Assembly (NCBI RefSeq): GCF_032854445.1
Contig: NC_088298.1
Location: 8,297,504-8,361,503 of the forward strand
Length of the DNA stretch: 64,000 bases
DNA from: Liolophura sinensis
Taxonomy: Eukaryota > Mollusca > Polyplacophora > Chitonida > Chitonidae
Direction: 5' to 3'
Position 1 is the first letter of the stretch; every line of letters starts with the position of its first letter. Shown here one piece after another: positions 1-10,621 of the stretch. The notes below the pieces were generated by a model. It was given only the letters and a program-made list of their open reading frames with translations. It was not told where the DNA came from and searched no databases. Both the position numbers and the translations under genes were made by a program.

Positions 1-50
1 TAGAGCATAAAACACCAATCAACTGAATAAACAAACAATAAACAAAAACT
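1..50 (+). mobile_element. SINE-A 3' tail cut by window edge
   Basis: GCATAAAACACCAATCAA followed by AAAC/AAAT repeats matches the 3' end of SINE-A. Confidence 0.6.
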
Positions 51-189
51 ATATAAACTGCTTAAAACTCATAATTGTACATGCACGTGGGTTCAGTAGT
101 AATAATAATGAAGTCACAGCATGACCACATAACTGTTAAAGGTTTCACAAGCTTTCCATCCACAAGCTGGGATTATTATTAAGTGACTA

Positions 190-371
190 ACCAATTTATT
201 AAATTTATTTAATTTTTATTTATCAAATTTATTTATTTAATTTTATTTATCAAATTTATTTATTTAATTTTATTTATCAAATTTATTTATTTTTTTAATT
301 TTTATTTATCAAATTTATTTATTTAATTTTACTTATCAAATTTATTTATTTATTTAATTTTTATAAATAAA
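190..371. repeat. AT-rich tandem repeat
   Basis: About five copies of a 30-40-bp unit built from AATTTATTTATTTAATTTT and TTATCAAATTT. Confidence 0.85.
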
Positions 372-512
372 ATGATTTGATAATGATCTCGACTTCATTG
401 TTAAAAACCATATAGCATGATAACTTTTAACAATAACGTAATATTTCATGTATCAAAAGAGTCAATAAATTCGCCATTTGATAATGTGAATGTACATGCT
501 TGGCGTTGACAG

Positions 513-620
513 GGCCATTCAAGGATCACCCTCAGGTCACTGTCTATCACCCGACCGACTCTAAGGATGGCAACGCCTTTGCAAACTTTGGGTGGGCAGC
601 CTGGATTGGGTCAATTACTG
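513..620 (+). CDS. dcd1A-like gene, first exon in window
   Basis: Acceptor ...TTGACAG at 506-512, donor GTAAGC at 621. It starts with two bases finishing a split Gly codon and reads PFKDHPQVTVYHPTDSKDG and NAFANFGWAAWIGSITG. It ends in phase 1 (one base, G), matched by the next exon. The upstream exon that supplies the first base of the split codon is outside the window. Confidence 0.85.
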
Positions 621-3600
621 GTAAGCATTCAGTTTAGCACTTTTACTGGTTCCAAAATAAATGGAATCTTAAGATTTAGCTTTGGTCAACGGTTGTTTTC
701 CTCAGCGTTCGTTAGACTTCATGGTTTTCACGTAAATGTTCATTAAACGTCACGTCAACACAGAATTGTGAACAATTCTAGACCAGTGACATCTAATAAA
801 TTGTAAATATCATCCCTGCATATTGCTAGCTTAACCATGCTTAAGCCTATATAGGGTTTGTAAAGCATCGATACAGACGAGAACCTCAAACTCAACTGGA
901 CTTATCCAGATTGCTCTTTCTGGTCGCAAGCGCACGAGCATGTGAAGTTACGACGCGATTCACCTGCTGTTGTACTCCTGTTGTTACGTGTGTGTCGGTA
1001 AATTCTCCAAGTCGCACGGCCATGAGCGGCTGAAACCAACTGCGTTGAGTTAAACTGCGTCGTGTGTTAAACTCTTGTGTATACTACTAAACAGAAGTTT
1101 TTTACTACTTATGCAATTGCATGGAGAGTTAGAATAAACCCAGACTGAGGTAACTGACAAGAGACCGTTTCACCGGTTATGTGTGACCAAACACTTGTCA
1201 AGGAGCACACTCACTTCTGTCGCTGCTCTGTCTTTAATTTCCATACTTTGAAGTCCTCTGCATGCAGGCCTATACGATTATGTAAATATTACTATGGTGC
1301 TTCTTGCTATTATTTCAGGGGCCTCCGTGGCTCAGTTGGTTAGCGCGCTAGCGCAGCGTAATGACTCAGGAGCTTCTCACCAATGTGGTCGCTGTGAGTT
1401 CAAGTCCAGTTCATGCTGGATTCCTCTCCGGCCGTACGTGGGAAGGTCTTGCCTTGTCTTGCAGGTGGTCGTGGGTTTACCCCCGGGCTACGCCCAGTTC
1501 CCTCCAACCATAATGCTGGCCGCCGTCCTGTAAGTGTAATATCACGAATAAGTGAGAGAGGCCCTCACATATGTAATAGTGGCATATCGAATAAGTGAGA
1601 GAGGCCCTCACATATGTAATAGTGGCATATCGAATAAGTGAGAGAGGCCCTCACATATGTAATAGTGGCATATCGAATAAGTGAGAGAAGCCCTCACATA
1701 TGTAATAGTGGCATATCGAATAAGTGAGAGAGGCCCTCACATATGTAATAGTGGCATATCGAATAAGTGAGAGAGGCCCTCACATATGTAATAGTGGCAT
1801 ATCGAATAAGTGAGAGAGGCCCTCACATATGTAATAGTGGCATATCGAATAAGTGAGAGAGGCCCTCACATATGTAATAGTGGCATATCGACGTGAACAT
1901 GTAGTTGAAATTAATAATACTCAATTATAAGTAAAAACGAGAATGAATGATTCGGAATTAGCGCTACATTGCTGGTATTTCAGCCATGATTGTTCAACAC
2001 CGTAATAACCAAGCAGGGACTTTTCACAATTCCTTCTCCCCTATTGTTCATGGTGCTTTGGTGGCAGTAAGCGGTCGTTGGTGCTGATCCTTCTCCCTTA
2101 TTGTTCATGGTGCTTTGGTGGCAGTAAGCGTTCGTCGGTGCTGATCCTTCTACCCTATTGTTCATGATGCTTTGGTGACAAGAAGCGGTCTTCGGTGCTG
2201 ATTTGTATATTCTTATTTGTTATGTTTGCTGGAGATCTCTTGTCAACTTCGCCAATATGACTTATCACATGCGATATATGAAGTTTGCCGGAGATCTCTT
2301 GTCAACTTCGCCAATATGACTTATCACACGCGAGAGAGTTCCAGTGACTTGCCAAAGGTCGGTGGTTTACTCCAGGCACTACTGGTTTCCTTCACGCACA
2401 AAACTGGCCGTTGCTGTAGCAGTGAAAAACGAATAGGTTATGAACTTGTTAGAAGTTTGCTTTATAACAAGTGTTGCGTATATCGCCTTCGTCTTGTTCA
2501 GGTATGAGCTCATCACAAATGGCTATTTCTGAGATTGGGGTTTCTTATGCTGATGAGACGTTTGGAAAAGAATCCAGATTCGGGACTCCCTTCACGGTAA
2601 CTTTTTATTTTTTACAGGTTTGCTCCCAGTGTTGTTTTTTCGTCGCTTGATGCTCGACGTAGATTTATTTATTTATTAATTTTAATATTACGCCATACCT
2701 TTACTCAAGAATATTTCACCTATACGACGTCAGCCAGCATTATAGTGGGAGGAAACCGCGCAGAAACCCACGACCATCCGCAGGTTACTGACAGAATTTT
2801 CCACGTACGACCAGAGAGAAAGCTGCTCTGGTTTTACACTGTATGAAGTAGTCTTTTACATGAATTTTCAGAAGAACGGAGGCTGGAACAATGTAATTAG
2901 TTGTTCAAACAATATTTTTCTCTCATCAATATGGCTGTTCTTTAGCATGTCAGTATGATGCTATTGCAGAACCATTATATTTTTGGATTTTGGTCTGGAG
3001 AATAGACATATGCACCAATATCTTAATAAAAAAGGGAATGACGAACACCCGGCATATACTGGCAACCTGCTGAAAGTTGTGAGTTGTAGTGTTTGGTGTC
3101 AATATATCATGACCGCAATAGACAAACACAGCTCTTTCCACTAAAACAAAATGACAATATGGCGTGTATACAAAATGTAGTTCTTGTGTTCCAGTATTTG
3201 CTGCGGGACATTCTGCAATTTGACAACTCCCTGAACGACTCCGTCAACAGGATATCAAAAGCTCACAGGACCTGTGACCTCCTGTTGGGCGTAGGAGATG
3301 GAAAGGTAAGGGTTGGGGCGTGGCATCAAAGCTGAGAGCGTGGCATCTATAACGTTGACCAATATGTTCCGTTTGCCAAATCTAACTCCTTAATCGATAT
3401 ACATGTACATCTTACGTTAGAAAATCTCTAAGTCTGCATTTGGTAAGACGTGTGTTGGTTTCGGCAAGAACTTTTCGTTTTCCTCCACTCTTATATCTCG
3501 TGGGTGTCTTCTATGTGACAATTACAGCGTAAAAATGAAATCATTAATGGGATAATACGGAAAACTACGATCGCTATAAAGCCCCGTTTGCATATGTGAT

Positions 3601-6600
3601 TTATTTTATCCAGTCGTCGAATGGAAATAGAATGGGCTCCATTTCGTACGATTTGTAGCATTTGACTAAAATCAATTTTTATTTCAGAATTTGTTGCTTT
3701 TGTTGAACTTTTTAACGAACATTTGATTCGACCAACCTCTTTAAAACTGACAGTTTTATTCCGCGTTCCCTTGGCGCTAAGTCTAAATTGAGGCTTCGGG
3801 ACCGGTAGATCCAGGATCAATCCTTGATCGAGTCATACCTAAGACTTTAAAAGAGGAAGTTGTTACTTCCTCGCTTGGTATTCAGTATGAAGGGGATAGT
3901 GCAACGACTGGTTGACCCGTATCTGGATTATGGCTCGGGCGGGGGGGGGGGGGGGGGGGCTTACTTGCCTTCGGTAAGTCATCTCAGTGAAGCAGCACTA
4001 GATAAAAGAGCGGTGGAAATCCGTCCTGCTACAAGGAGGCACATTACACGTACATGCACCCTAAGGATTCCTTCGTCGTCATATGACTGAAAAATTGTTG
4101 AGTACGACGTTAAACCCCAAGCACTCACTCACTCTAAATTGACGAGTAGTGTCGGTGTGCTGTTACTGTGTGGAGCAGCGTGTCTAGTGTCTGTAGCATG
4201 GCCTTCCAGTGAGGCAGCATTATGGATATACCTACCTACCATTGCCACCCACCAGCTAAAACAGACACCGTCGTGTAAAAAACCGAAACATAATGAATTG
4301 AAATAATGACTGAAAGAGACGTTAAACCCAAGCAAACTAGCAAACTGACAATAAAACAGTATTTACCTGCTAGATCATAAGCCCACTTTCACAACACTGA
4401 AGCCAGATTTCTCGAAACCTTTCTTCCTAAATGACGTCACATGGGTATATAGACCCATAAGGCAACGTGATTAACGAGAAAACGCGGGGAAAACTGATTT
4501 ACAAAGTTTTCTTACAGTGGATTTTTGTATGCAGTATGTGTATATTAAATTCAAGTTGATGTTATCCTTTCAGACGGCTGAATTCAGAGGCATCCAGTAT
4601 TCTGCCTCTGTAGCTAACTTCTACGATGATACAAATCTGCAGCCTCTACAAGACTGGCATCCACGGATAGAGGATACAGTTTACTGGGGTAAGGCACTGA
4701 GAGATCGATTATTTTGGATTGCTTGATTGATTCATGTCATTACAAATGTCAGATTACCAGTAATTTAGGGGACCGGAATACAAGGCGGTCTGTAATCTGA
4801 TCTAGAAAAAATAAGCACTGAACAAAATGAGGTTGGAGCCTATGTGGCCGAGGTGGTTAGCGTTCCTGCGCGGCGTAGTGACCCAACATCTCTCCTCAAT
4901 GTTGGCGCTGTGCGTTCAAGTCCAACTCATGCTGGCTTCCTCTTCAGCAGTACGGGGGAGGTCCGCCATCAACCGGCTTATGGTCGTGGGTTTTTTACGG
5001 GTTCCCCCCCCCCCCGCCCCCCCACCAAAATGCTGGCCGCCGTCGTATAAGGGAAACATTCTTAAGTACAGCGTAAAACAATGATTAAATCAAATCAAAA
5101 TGAGGCTCTTCCCCTTTATTAAAGTACCGGGAAATAACTTCACACCAAATTAATTTGTTTCAGGAATGGATTGGATTTGCCCCGGTTACAATCAGGTATT
5201 GTCGGAGCAAATTAAGAAATATTACGGATCTATTACACCTGAAAATGTTATCCAGAATATAGTCTCAATAGTACAGACCGGAAACCTTCAGGTGGCTGTC
5301 TATGATCTCACTAATGGCGTGGCTTACCTGTCCAATGCTGCAGCAACGTACGAATCAGGACCAAAGTACGCGTATGAACGGTACGTGCATTATTCTCGTC
5401 CAAGTTTTTCTACCTCCATTTCTAAAGAGGTTTATCTTCCCAATCGAGAAGCTGTATTCAAATTCAGTAATTTACACTCACCCATTTTTTTTCTTGGAGT
5501 TTGTCTTGTTACATGATAAATAAAACCGTTCTTCAGAACCTGGGACCGATTTCTCATTTCTGATTTAAGCCAAAATTTAAAACGTTCTCACAATGCATTG
5601 TTTTTGGTTATGTATGTTGAAATTTTGACACATTTGCCTTAAGATAAGATTGAAGCGGTAATAAAAAATTTAATTTACAAAAATAAGCTCTAAAATGATA
5701 TTTCAAAATTTGACAATTCAAAACTGGCTTTGTGGAAACGGTCCTTGAACAATCCAGTATGCAAGGGAGATAAGCAGCGTGGCGACAAAGTAGTGCAGCG
5801 GTTCAATTATTGTATTTCTCTTATGTGCTTTTGTTTCTTATCATGTCTTCTCCTCAAGTATACAGGCACCTATGAGTGCGACACCATTCACTCACTTTAA
5901 TCCTGTTCGATATTTAACATGCCGAGCGAATCTTGTTAAAAGAATAAACTAATCCGGATTCCCTCCCATGAACTCGGAGACGCCTCTACTATTTGGATTC
6001 GATTTCATAACATTTCCTGAACTGAGTTGTTATCCAGTATGACTTCTACATGAGATTCGAGATTCTTATACGAAATCAAAGTTCTCCAACAGCAGATTGT
6101 CAGTGAATCACATGATGAATATTTATTATGACGAGGGAGGAACCAGCAGTTGACACAATTACGAAACGGTTGAGTGTCATATGGGAATCCCAGTTAGCAT
6201 ACATGGCACAGAAAGTCTCATGAGACTCTTGGCTCAAATTATATATACCAAAGTCCAGTTGATATATTCTGGTATATAGTCTCTGTTGTCCACTTTTGAT
6301 ATCTCAGATAAGTTCCACTTGCACAAGACTGGAGCTGGATTCTCAGGTTTCGTAAGACTGACAGTCCCAGAATTTTGGGACTGAGAAAGATTCCCAGATT
6401 TTTGACACTGTATTCCCGCCTTCCTGGGACTGGTTCCCACCAAGTGTCATCTGTCTCCTAGTTCTTAAGCTGGATCACAAATCACTATTCCAGACACTTG
6501 GACTGTTTCCAAATTCACCGTACAAGGATTTTTCCACTCTTAATAAAATATCTACTTGGGATGCTTACCACCAGCTCGATGATTACTTCTGGCAGATTCC

Positions 6601-7506
6601 AAGGCCATCTACAGAAGCTGAAAAATCAGCCTATTTATACATTTCCACATGGAATAGGCGGAGCAGTGAACCAAATTAGGAAACTCTGATTGGTCAGAAG
6701 GGCACAGATGACATGATGACATCATCACAATCGCAACCCAAAACTCTAAAATAATGGCTTTACGTTGAAGCCAAAATCTAAATGCCAATGCCTGAAAAGT
6801 CCATATTTTTATCCATGTTACTCAAAACATATAACCAATTTCCACACAAGGGTATTAAATGGTAAATTCCTTTTCGAACTGTGGTGAGAAAATCCTGGTC
6901 CGATTTCTAAAAGCCTATAATTGCAGGTTCTATAGACACCCTAATTACTATAAGTGTACAAAAATGGCGGCAACGCAAACTTTTGATTCCGAAGTTGACC
7001 TGAGGACAATAAATGTCATTTTGCTGTGTGAAACAAGAACGAAAATAGAAGGTTTTTCAGATGACAATGGCATAGAATTTCGTAATTTTTACATTATTAT
7101 CACTACATTGCAGAAAATTACTTACAATTATCTCAAATATGTAGGAACGCCGATACAACAACAACAGCAAAATCTCTCGTCCATTACTTTCTCATTTGCT
7201 TTTTACCCATTGAAGTTGCTTTGTAAAAATTGTATTCATATTTGTGCCTGTGCCACGGAAAGCTAACCTCATTCTACTGAACGTTTTTTATACTGACATT
7301 TTTCTGCTGGTGCAGATAATTAGTTTTTCACAATGCATTTCCTGTGTCACTATCACTCGGTCGATACTGTTTCCTGCTGATGCTTGTGTTTACACAAAAC
7401 AAAAATTCGTAAAGTCGTAAATTTAATACTTTTATAATATTTTCTGCATTTCAGACAATTCGTTCGTCTGGACATGAAGGCTCTCTTCAATGAACCGCGA
7501 CCTTGA
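513..7506 (+). CDS. dcd1A-like (acid-ceramidase-like, Ntn-hydrolase superfamily) protein, 3' part of gene, six exons
   Basis: Six exons join in one frame: 513-620, 2502-2596, 3195-3305, 4574-4688, 5164-5380 and 7455-7506, ending at TGA 7504-7506. All five introns are GT-AG and the phases match. The peptide carries segments I recognise from invertebrate and Dictyostelium dcd1A-type proteins: HPQVTVYHP, FGKESRFGTPFT, LLRDILQFD, AHRTCDLLLGVGDGK, FRGIQYSASVANFYDD, WHPRIEDTVYWGMDWICPGY, VQTGNLQVAVYDLTNG and the C-terminal RQFVRLDMKALF. The family is related to acyl-CoA:6-aminopenicillanic acid acyltransferase-like Ntn hydrolases. It is called acid-ceramidase-like in Dictyostelium, but substrate is not shown here. 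The N-terminal half, including any signal peptide and nucleophile, lies left of the window. An AATAAA at 8084-8089 is a possible polyA signal. Introns hold SINEs of types A, B, C and D and tandem repeats. The exon chain is secure; the enzymatic role is inferred from resemblance. Confidence 0.85.
776..1245 (+). repeat. Dispersed repeat family E, copy interrupted at about 845-1090
   Basis: Left part TTCTAGACCAGTGACATCTAATAA... (776-840) and right part AGTTAGAATAAACCCAGACTGAGG... (1095-1245) are consecutive in other E copies. The 245 bp between them are foreign to the family. Confidence 0.7.
1318..1540 (+). mobile_element. SINE-A with 3' end replaced by tandem array
   Basis: Starts GGGCCTCCGTGGCTCAGTTGG with A box and B box (GAGTTCAAGTCCAG) and runs to CCGCCGTCCTGTAAGTG, where the 43-bp array begins instead of the normal tail. 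Confidence 0.9.
1545..1888 (+). repeat. 43-bp tandem repeat x 8
   Basis: CGAATAAGTGAGAGAGGCCC starts every 43 bp at 1545, 1588, 1631, 1674, 1717, 1760, 1803 and 1846. Copies are almost identical, with one G>A in copy 4. There are no unique spacers, so it is not a CRISPR array. Confidence 0.95.
2036..2200 (-). repeat. 57-bp tandem repeat x 3
   Basis: ATTGTTCATGGTGCTTTGG occurs at 2043, 2100 and (diverged) 2157. The 57-bp unit keeps a minus frame open (1980-2165), but composition and context do not suggest a protein. Confidence 0.85.
2224..2330 (+). repeat. 59-bp tandem duplication
   Basis: GGAGATCTCTTGTCAACTTC is repeated 59 bp apart, including the CGCCAATATGACTTATCACA that follows. Confidence 0.88.
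2338..2425 (+). mobile_element. SINE-D fragment
   Basis: AAAGGTCGGTGGTTTACTCC and following bases match 28480-28575 and, reversed, 50160-50270. Lies in the first visible intron of the dcd1A-like gene. Confidence 0.5.
2502..2596 (+). CDS. dcd1A-like gene, exon (MSSSQMAISEIG segment)
   Basis: Acceptor TTGTTCAG ends at 2501 and donor GTAACT begins at 2597. GT completes the Gly codon begun at 620, then MSSSQMAISEIGVSYADE and TFGKESRFGTPFT follow. It ends in phase 0. Confidence 0.85.
2662..2832 (-). mobile_element. SINE-A, 5'-truncated
   Basis: Reverse-strand SINE-A: TTTATTTATTTAT tail complement, ACTCAAGAATATTTCACCTA, CCAGCATTATAGTGGGAGGA, CACGACCATCCGCAGGTTAC. The tRNA head is missing. Confidence 0.88.
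3195..3305 (+). CDS. dcd1A-like gene, exon (LLRDILQFD segment)
   Basis: Acceptor GTTCCAG ends at 3194 and donor GTAAGG begins at 3306. It has exactly 37 codons, starting YLLRDILQFDNSLNDSVNR and ending LLLGVGDGK. Phase is 0-0. Confidence 0.87.
3792..4132 (+). mobile_element. SINE-B with TSD in dcd1A-like intron
   Basis: Flanked by TCTAAATTGA at 3782-3791 and 4133-4142. Body starts CTTCGGGACCGGTAGATCC, contains the palindrome GAGGAAGTTGTTACTTCCTC and a G-tract (about 3940-3959), and ends TTGAGTACGACGTTAAACCC plus ACTC repeats. Nearly identical to 57782-58096. Confidence 0.92.
4143..4350 (+). mobile_element. SINE-C fragment
   Basis: GTGTCTAGTGTCTGTAGCATG ... GAGACGTTAAACCCAAGC resembles the 3' half of SINE-C. 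It directly follows the SINE-B copy. Confidence 0.6.
4574..4688 (+). CDS. dcd1A-like gene, exon (FRGIQYSAS segment)
   Basis: Acceptor CCTTTCAG ends at 4573; the donor is G|GTAAGG at 4689. It reads TAEFRGIQYSASVANFYDDT, then NLQPLQDWHPRIEDTVYW, and ends in phase 1. The phase fits only if the donor GT is at 4689-4690, which joins G to GA of the next exon as Gly. Confidence 0.87.
4833..5095 (+). mobile_element. SINE-A with TSD in dcd1A-like intron
   Basis: TSD CAAAATGAGG at 4823-4832 and 5096-5105. Complete head (GTGGCCGAGGTGGTTAGCG) and tail. A C-tract at 5004-5019 sits where other copies read CCCCCGGGC. Confidence 0.93.
5164..5380 (+). CDS. dcd1A-like gene, penultimate exon
   Basis: Acceptor TTTCAG ends at 5163 and a strong donor GTACGT begins at 5381. 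It reads MDWICPGYNQVLSEQIKKYY through VQTGNLQVAVYDLTNG to GPKYAYE plus two bases (CG). The open frame continues to 5516, so intron retention would give a different 46-residue tail, but the spliced version restores the family's typical R-Q-F ending from the exon at 7455. Confidence 0.85.
5517..7454 (+). other. Last intron of dcd1A-like gene, no other feature supported
   Basis: AT-rich sequence with a few short repeats, such as AGTCTCATGAGACT at about 6213. The 135-codon frame at 6859-7266 has low-complexity, intron-like composition and no recognised domain. Confidence 0.6.
7455..7506 (+). CDS. dcd1A-like gene, terminal exon
   Basis: Acceptor GCATTTCAG ends at 7454. The first base A completes the Arg codon (CG|A) from 5380. 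The frame reads QFVRLDMKALFNEPRP and then TGA at 7504. It is too short for a simple ORF scan and was found by searching for the conserved family ending in the right phase. Confidence 0.8.
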
Positions 7507-8253
7507 TCTCGCTTGACCTTGCTCTATTTGCCTTAGGTGATCTTCATCACAAGTCAAATGACCCTGGCCTTCCTCTGATGACGAGCCACTTAACGGAATA
7601 TTTAATTTAGCTAAAATGACCAAAATGTTTTTCAGTTTAAAAACTCGAATAAAACTTATGATTCGCTCAATATACACTTGTTAGGAAGTTTGCGTATTGC
7701 TGATTTTATTTATAGGCCTGTTTACTGGTAAAACGAATGGTGTCGTTAAAAGAAAAATCACATGATGATAACGTATGTTTACACAGGAACCGATAAGCTA
7801 ATTCTTCGTGTAGACTACAGAATGACAGACTGTCTTGAGTCAAAATGGACATTTGTATTAATATGCAGGCCTGTGGGGAGCAGTGCTGGGGCAATCAATC
7901 GACTATTTCACTCCTTCATTGCTGTACAGGCATAACTGTGAATTATGGCAAGTAACACTTAAATGTACATGTAATCATTTTCAGTAACATTACATAATGT
8001 ATACTGACAATGCTGGAAAGGCAAACTGATGGCCAATATATCATTAAACATGACTAACTTGTTGCTTTTGAAGTGTAATATTTAATAAATATCCTCATGT
8101 CTGAAGCAAGCAAGTGCATTCGAGATACGTGATAATGTTTTAAGCCTAACAGACATGCAGTGACGAGCCCAAGGGACATAACTCTAAAGTAGGTTTGATG
8201 CTAGCGAAGTTGTCTCCCTAAACTGCTTCTTACGATTTGCTTTCAAGAAATTT

Positions 8254-8392
8254 AGGTATTTATTTATTTATTTATTTGATTGGTGTTTTACGACGTACTC
8301 AAAAATATTTCACTTATACGACGGGGGCCAACATTATGGTGGGAGGAAACCGGGCCAAGCCCGGGGGAACCCACGACCATCCACAGATCCTT
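8254..8392 (-). mobile_element. SINE-A, 5'-truncated
   Basis: TATTTATTTATTTGATTGG, TACTCAAAAATATTTCACTT, GGTGGGAGGAAACCGGGCC, CACGACCATCCACAGATCC on the reverse strand; the head is missing. Confidence 0.9.
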
Positions 8393-8475
8393 TGAGAAAT
8401 GTATGCAAACATAATATATGGCAATGAGATAATTTCACGACAAGTTCACATGTTCATGTCTTCACATAGAGATTT

Positions 8476-9735
8476 TCTCTGTGATTTTCACACAGTGCCG
8501 TGACTTCATGCTCATACTTTCACACAGTAGCGCGACTCACACGTTCATATCTACACACATCACTCTACCTTACATGTATCACATTTTCACCCAGTACTCA
8601 GTATACACGTGTCAAGCCTCCACACAGTATTCGACCTTACATGTCTCACATTTTCACACAGTTCTCTGCCTTGCACGTATCATATTTTCACACAGTACTC
8701 TACCTTGCATGTATCACATTTGCACCCAGTACTCAGTATACACGTATCACATTTTCACATAGTACTCTACCTTGCATGTATCACATTTTCACCCAGTACT
8801 CAGTATACACGTATCACATTTTCACACAGTACTCTACCTTGCATGTATCACATTTGCACCCAGTACTCAGTATACACGTATCACATTTTCACACAGTACT
8901 CTACCTTGCATGTATCACATTTGCACCCAGTACTAAGTATACACGTATCACATTTTCACACTGTACTCTACCTTGCATGTATTACATTTGCACCCAGTAC
9001 TCAGTATACACGTATCACATTTTCACACAGTACTCTACCTTGCATGTATCACATTTGCACCCAGTACTCAGTATACACGTATCATATTTTCACAGAGTAC
9101 TCGACCTTACATGTATCACATTTTCACAGAGTACTCTGCCTTGCACGTATCACATTTTCACACAGTACTCTGCCGTACACGTATCCCATTTTCACACAGT
9201 ACTCTACCTTGCATGTATCACATTTTCACACAGTACTCTACCTTGCATGTATCACATTTTTACACAGTACTCTGCCTTACACGTATCACATTTTCACACA
9301 GTACTCTGCCGTACACGTATCACATTTTCACACAGTACCCTACCTTGCATGTATCACATTTTCACACAGTACTCTGCCGTACACCTACCATATTTTCTCA
9401 CAGCACTCTACCTGACATATATCACACAGTACTCTGTTGTACACTGTCATATTTTCACACAGTACTCGACCTTACATGTATCACATTTTCACACAGTTCT
9501 CATTTTCACACAATACTCTGCCGTACACGTATCATATTTTGACACAGCACTCAGCCTTACATGTATCACAGTTTCACATGAGACTGTGCCCTACATGTGT
9601 CGGAATTTCACACTATACTCGGCCTTTAATCCATGTATTACATTTTCATAAAATGCTCTGCCTTACACGTGTCAAATATTCACACAGTACTCTGCCTCAC
9701 TTGTATTGCATTTTCGCACATAGCTGTGCATAACA
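8476..9735 (+). repeat. Satellite array: 33-34-bp monomer with 67-bp dimer
   Basis: The monomer is built from GTATCACATTTTCACACAGTACTC. From 8700 to about 9100 it forms a 67-bp dimer (starts 8700, 8767, 8834...) that alternates CTACCTTGCAT and CAGTATACACG monomers; the outer parts are monomeric and diverged. All three forward frames are open over long stretches (8500-9651, 8609-9415, 8973-9542), simply because the units lack stops. I do not treat it as protein coding. Confidence 0.93.
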
Positions 9736-10009
9736 GTCACATGTACCCAGGTATGATCAAAACTGCCTGACATATCAGAGAGTAGAGGCAGTATCTATAT
9801 ACATGATGTTTTCCTGTAACCTGTGACTGTTCCACCATCCACAGACACACATAATTAACTACGTGAGTGGAGTGTTTATTACCTTTTCCTCCCATCATGT
9901 GACAGCCTAGTTTCTATAAAGTTATATAAGGCATTGTTGTCATAGACTACACAGTAAAAATAAAAGAGGAGGGCGTATATCGTTGTCTTTCATACAACGT
10001 GCTGTGTTA

Positions 10010-10185
10010 TTAATTTATTTGATTGGACCTCGCACTCAAGAATATTGCTCTTATACGACAGCGGCCACCATAAAGGTGGGAGGAAAAACAGGGCAGAGCC
10101 TGGGGCAACATACAACCATCCACAGCTTGCTGCCACACTTTCTCACGTACGGCTTGAGAAGAAGGCAGGATGAGCAGGACGAACT
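10010..10185 (-). mobile_element. SINE-A, partial, joined to a + copy
   Basis: TTAATTTATTTGATTGGACC ... GGGAGGAAAAACAGGGCAGA ... AGGCAGGATGAGCAGGACG. Diverged reverse copy abutting the forward copy at 10190. Confidence 0.8.
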
Positions 10186-10189
10186 CATG

Positions 10190-10300
10190 ATGGCCTACGT
10201 GACCAATGGCGTTACCACGCAAGCATGGCGCAATGACCCAGGAGCTTCCCAACAATGCGGTCTCTATGAGTTCGAAGACCAATCAAATAAACAAATTGAA
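10190..10300 (+). mobile_element. SINE-A, internally deleted
   Basis: Head GGCCTACGTGACCAATGGCG and CGCAATGACCCAGGAGC..., then jumps from GAGTTCGAAG to tail CCAATCAAATAAACAAA. Confidence 0.75.
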
Positions 10301-10621
10301 CACAATTTATTAAACTCATTAGTGAGTGGCTTCTCTCGACATAGACGCTTAGCAACGAAGGTACTAGGGATAATTGTAGGCGTAGGAAGCAATGGTTGGT
10401 CAGGTGTCAGTTTACTAAGTCTGGTGTCATTCGACATGGATGTTTTGTGAGACATCACTATGGATGAATTTTCCTAAACGGAGACATCGCAATAGTGTAA
10501 AATAGGATTGAAATAATCCACTCATATTTAAAAAAAATGCTCTATGCACAGTGACTTATATACAACGCAAAATAAAACATTATTAGACATAAATAGGTGC
10601 ACATAACATTGAAGTTAATAA

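Noticed and set aside
1294-1598. Short open frames covering 1294-1598, 11289-11495, 37596-37873 and similar
   Set aside because: They are translations of SINE-A copies, which give the same peptide fragments (for example SSSCWLPLRPYVGRS) at many places.
1545-1888. Regular 43-bp repeats as a CRISPR-like array
   Set aside because: Copies are contiguous and identical with no unique spacers, and the genome is eukaryotic.
6859-7266. 135-codon frame in the last intron of the dcd1A-like gene
   Set aside because: Same strand as the gene but not joined by splice sites, low-complexity content, and the adjoining exon at 7455 explains the gene end.
8500-9651. 383-codon open frame (and two other long frames) as a Tyr/His/Ser-rich protein
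   Set aside because: The frames exist because a 33-34-bp satellite unit lacks stops. All three frames are open, the unit is not a codon multiple, and there is no conserved domain or splice support.
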